Shown here piece after piece: positions 63,636-64,000 of a stretch of 64,000 nucleotides of DNA (position 1 is the stretch's first letter; each line of letters opens with the position of its first letter). This DNA is from Sisyra terminalis. Lineage: Eukaryota; Arthropoda; Insecta; Neuroptera; Sisyridae. The translations under genes and the position numbers were made by a program. Under the pieces are notes generated by a model. That model searched no databases. It saw only the letters and a program-made list of their open reading frames with translations, and was not told where the DNA came from. The stretch covers positions 19,406,001 through 19,470,000 of the forward strand of contig OY292275.1 in assembly GCA_958496175.1 (NCBI GenBank). The letters run 5' to 3'.

Positions 63636-63919
63636 TTGTTCGTGAACAAATAATATGATATGCAAAAATAGTGTTCCTAAACAATGTTCGTGAATTTTGA
63701 CTACAATGGTCAACCGAAGTCTGATCTGCACCTTTTAACTTCAACCAAAATTTAGCAACTATACTCGTTATTTTTTGATATGATGCATTAGTATTAAAAT
63801 ATATCAAATTTTAATTTTTTTTAATTTTAGTATTGACTTTTACTTACGAACGATGTTCGTGAATAATAAAATATTCAATTTATTGCGAACAGCGATGGCC
63901 AACATTGTTCATGAACAAT
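63636..63919. repeat. Cluster of TTGTTCGTGAACAA-type palindromes at the window edge
   Basis: TTGTTCGTGAACAA (63636-63649), TGTTCGTGAA (63685-63694), TGTTCGTGAA (63854-63863) and ATTGTTCATGAACAAT (63904-63919) lie within 285 bp. Spaced inverted half-sites GTTC-N2-GAAC are unusual in such AT-rich DNA. They could be subterminal repeats of a DNA transposon continuing past the window, or a cluster of binding sites for a dimeric factor. Single relatives occur near 37530 and 45593. Confidence 0.5.
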
Positions 63920-64000
63920 ATGCACATATATGTTTGCCAGATATTAGACAAATTAACACAACTTTATTTTTCTGTAAATTTCGATGTAAATTACAAGTAT

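Larger units (their letters stand above)
29739..64000 (+). other. Next intron of the CELF/Bruno gene, at least 34 kb, open at window end
   Basis: Donor GTGAGC opens this intron; no matching acceptor with the next RRM1 segment was recognised. It carries the SINE copies, MITEs and LINEs listed separately. The stretches 29885-33895, 34070-35185, 36550-37475, 38560-40290, 40360-42850, 42930-45490, 46600-50110, 51005-53940 and 58810-63630 show only A/T-rich sequence, microsatellite-like runs and short chance frames. An unnoticed short exon inside these stretches is possible. Confidence 0.7.

Noticed and set aside
1..64000. CRISPR array, bacterial operon or phage content
   Set aside because: Base composition, spliced exons, SINEs and LINEs show eukaryotic nuclear DNA, and no regularly spaced repeats were seen.

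Overview
This window is AT-rich, intron-dominated nuclear DNA from an insect, most probably a fly. Homopolymer A/T runs are everywhere, there is almost no long open reading frame, and the only long intact ORFs belong to a Jockey-type LINE. Host coding sequence amounts to two short exons of one plus-strand gene. Positions 5410-5624 and 29656-29738 join in frame (split glycine codon, phase 1) into the first RNA-recognition motif of a CELF/Bruno RNA-binding protein. The second exon is 83 nt, and the intron cuts the RNP1 motif. The intron between them is about 24.0 kb. After the second exon no further exon was found, so the following intron runs at least 34 kb to the window end.

Layout: 1-5409 is non-coding DNA upstream of the first exon (a foldback element at 1505-1670 and CCGGTATT-type repeats near 3.95 kb). 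5410-5624 is the first exon. 5625-29655 is the intron, carrying a GC-richer patch (6.4-6.96 kb), a dead Penelope-like reverse transcriptase on the minus strand (13.2-14.1 kb), two hammerhead-ribozyme-like sequences (20.06 kb minus, 24.03 kb plus) and the decayed C-terminus of a LINE on the minus strand (27.25-27.66 kb). 29656-29738 is the second exon. 29739-64000 is the next intron, with up to five copies of one tRNA-derived SINE that all read on the minus strand, a 5'-truncated dead Jockey-like copy with an A-tail (35.19-36.08 kb), a possible MITE abutting it (36.08-36.54 kb), a hAT-type MITE with terminal inverted repeats and a near-matching 8-bp duplication (50.12-50.37 kb), a nearly full-length Jockey-clade LINE with a perfect 14-bp target-site duplication (54.55-58.79 kb), and a cluster of TGTTCGTGAACA-type palindromes at the right edge.

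The host gene is expected to encode a splicing/translation regulator. Everything else recognisable is mobile-element sequence of different ages inside its introns. The youngest is the Jockey-type element: its ORF2 (endonuclease plus reverse transcriptase) is open from end to end, its flanking duplication is still perfect, and its 5' end has an initiator and a downstream promoter element at canonical spacing, but its ORF1 is broken by a frameshift in an A-run. The observations most worth following are the paired Penelope/hammerhead relics, the same-orientation SINE family, and the promoter architecture of the LINE.
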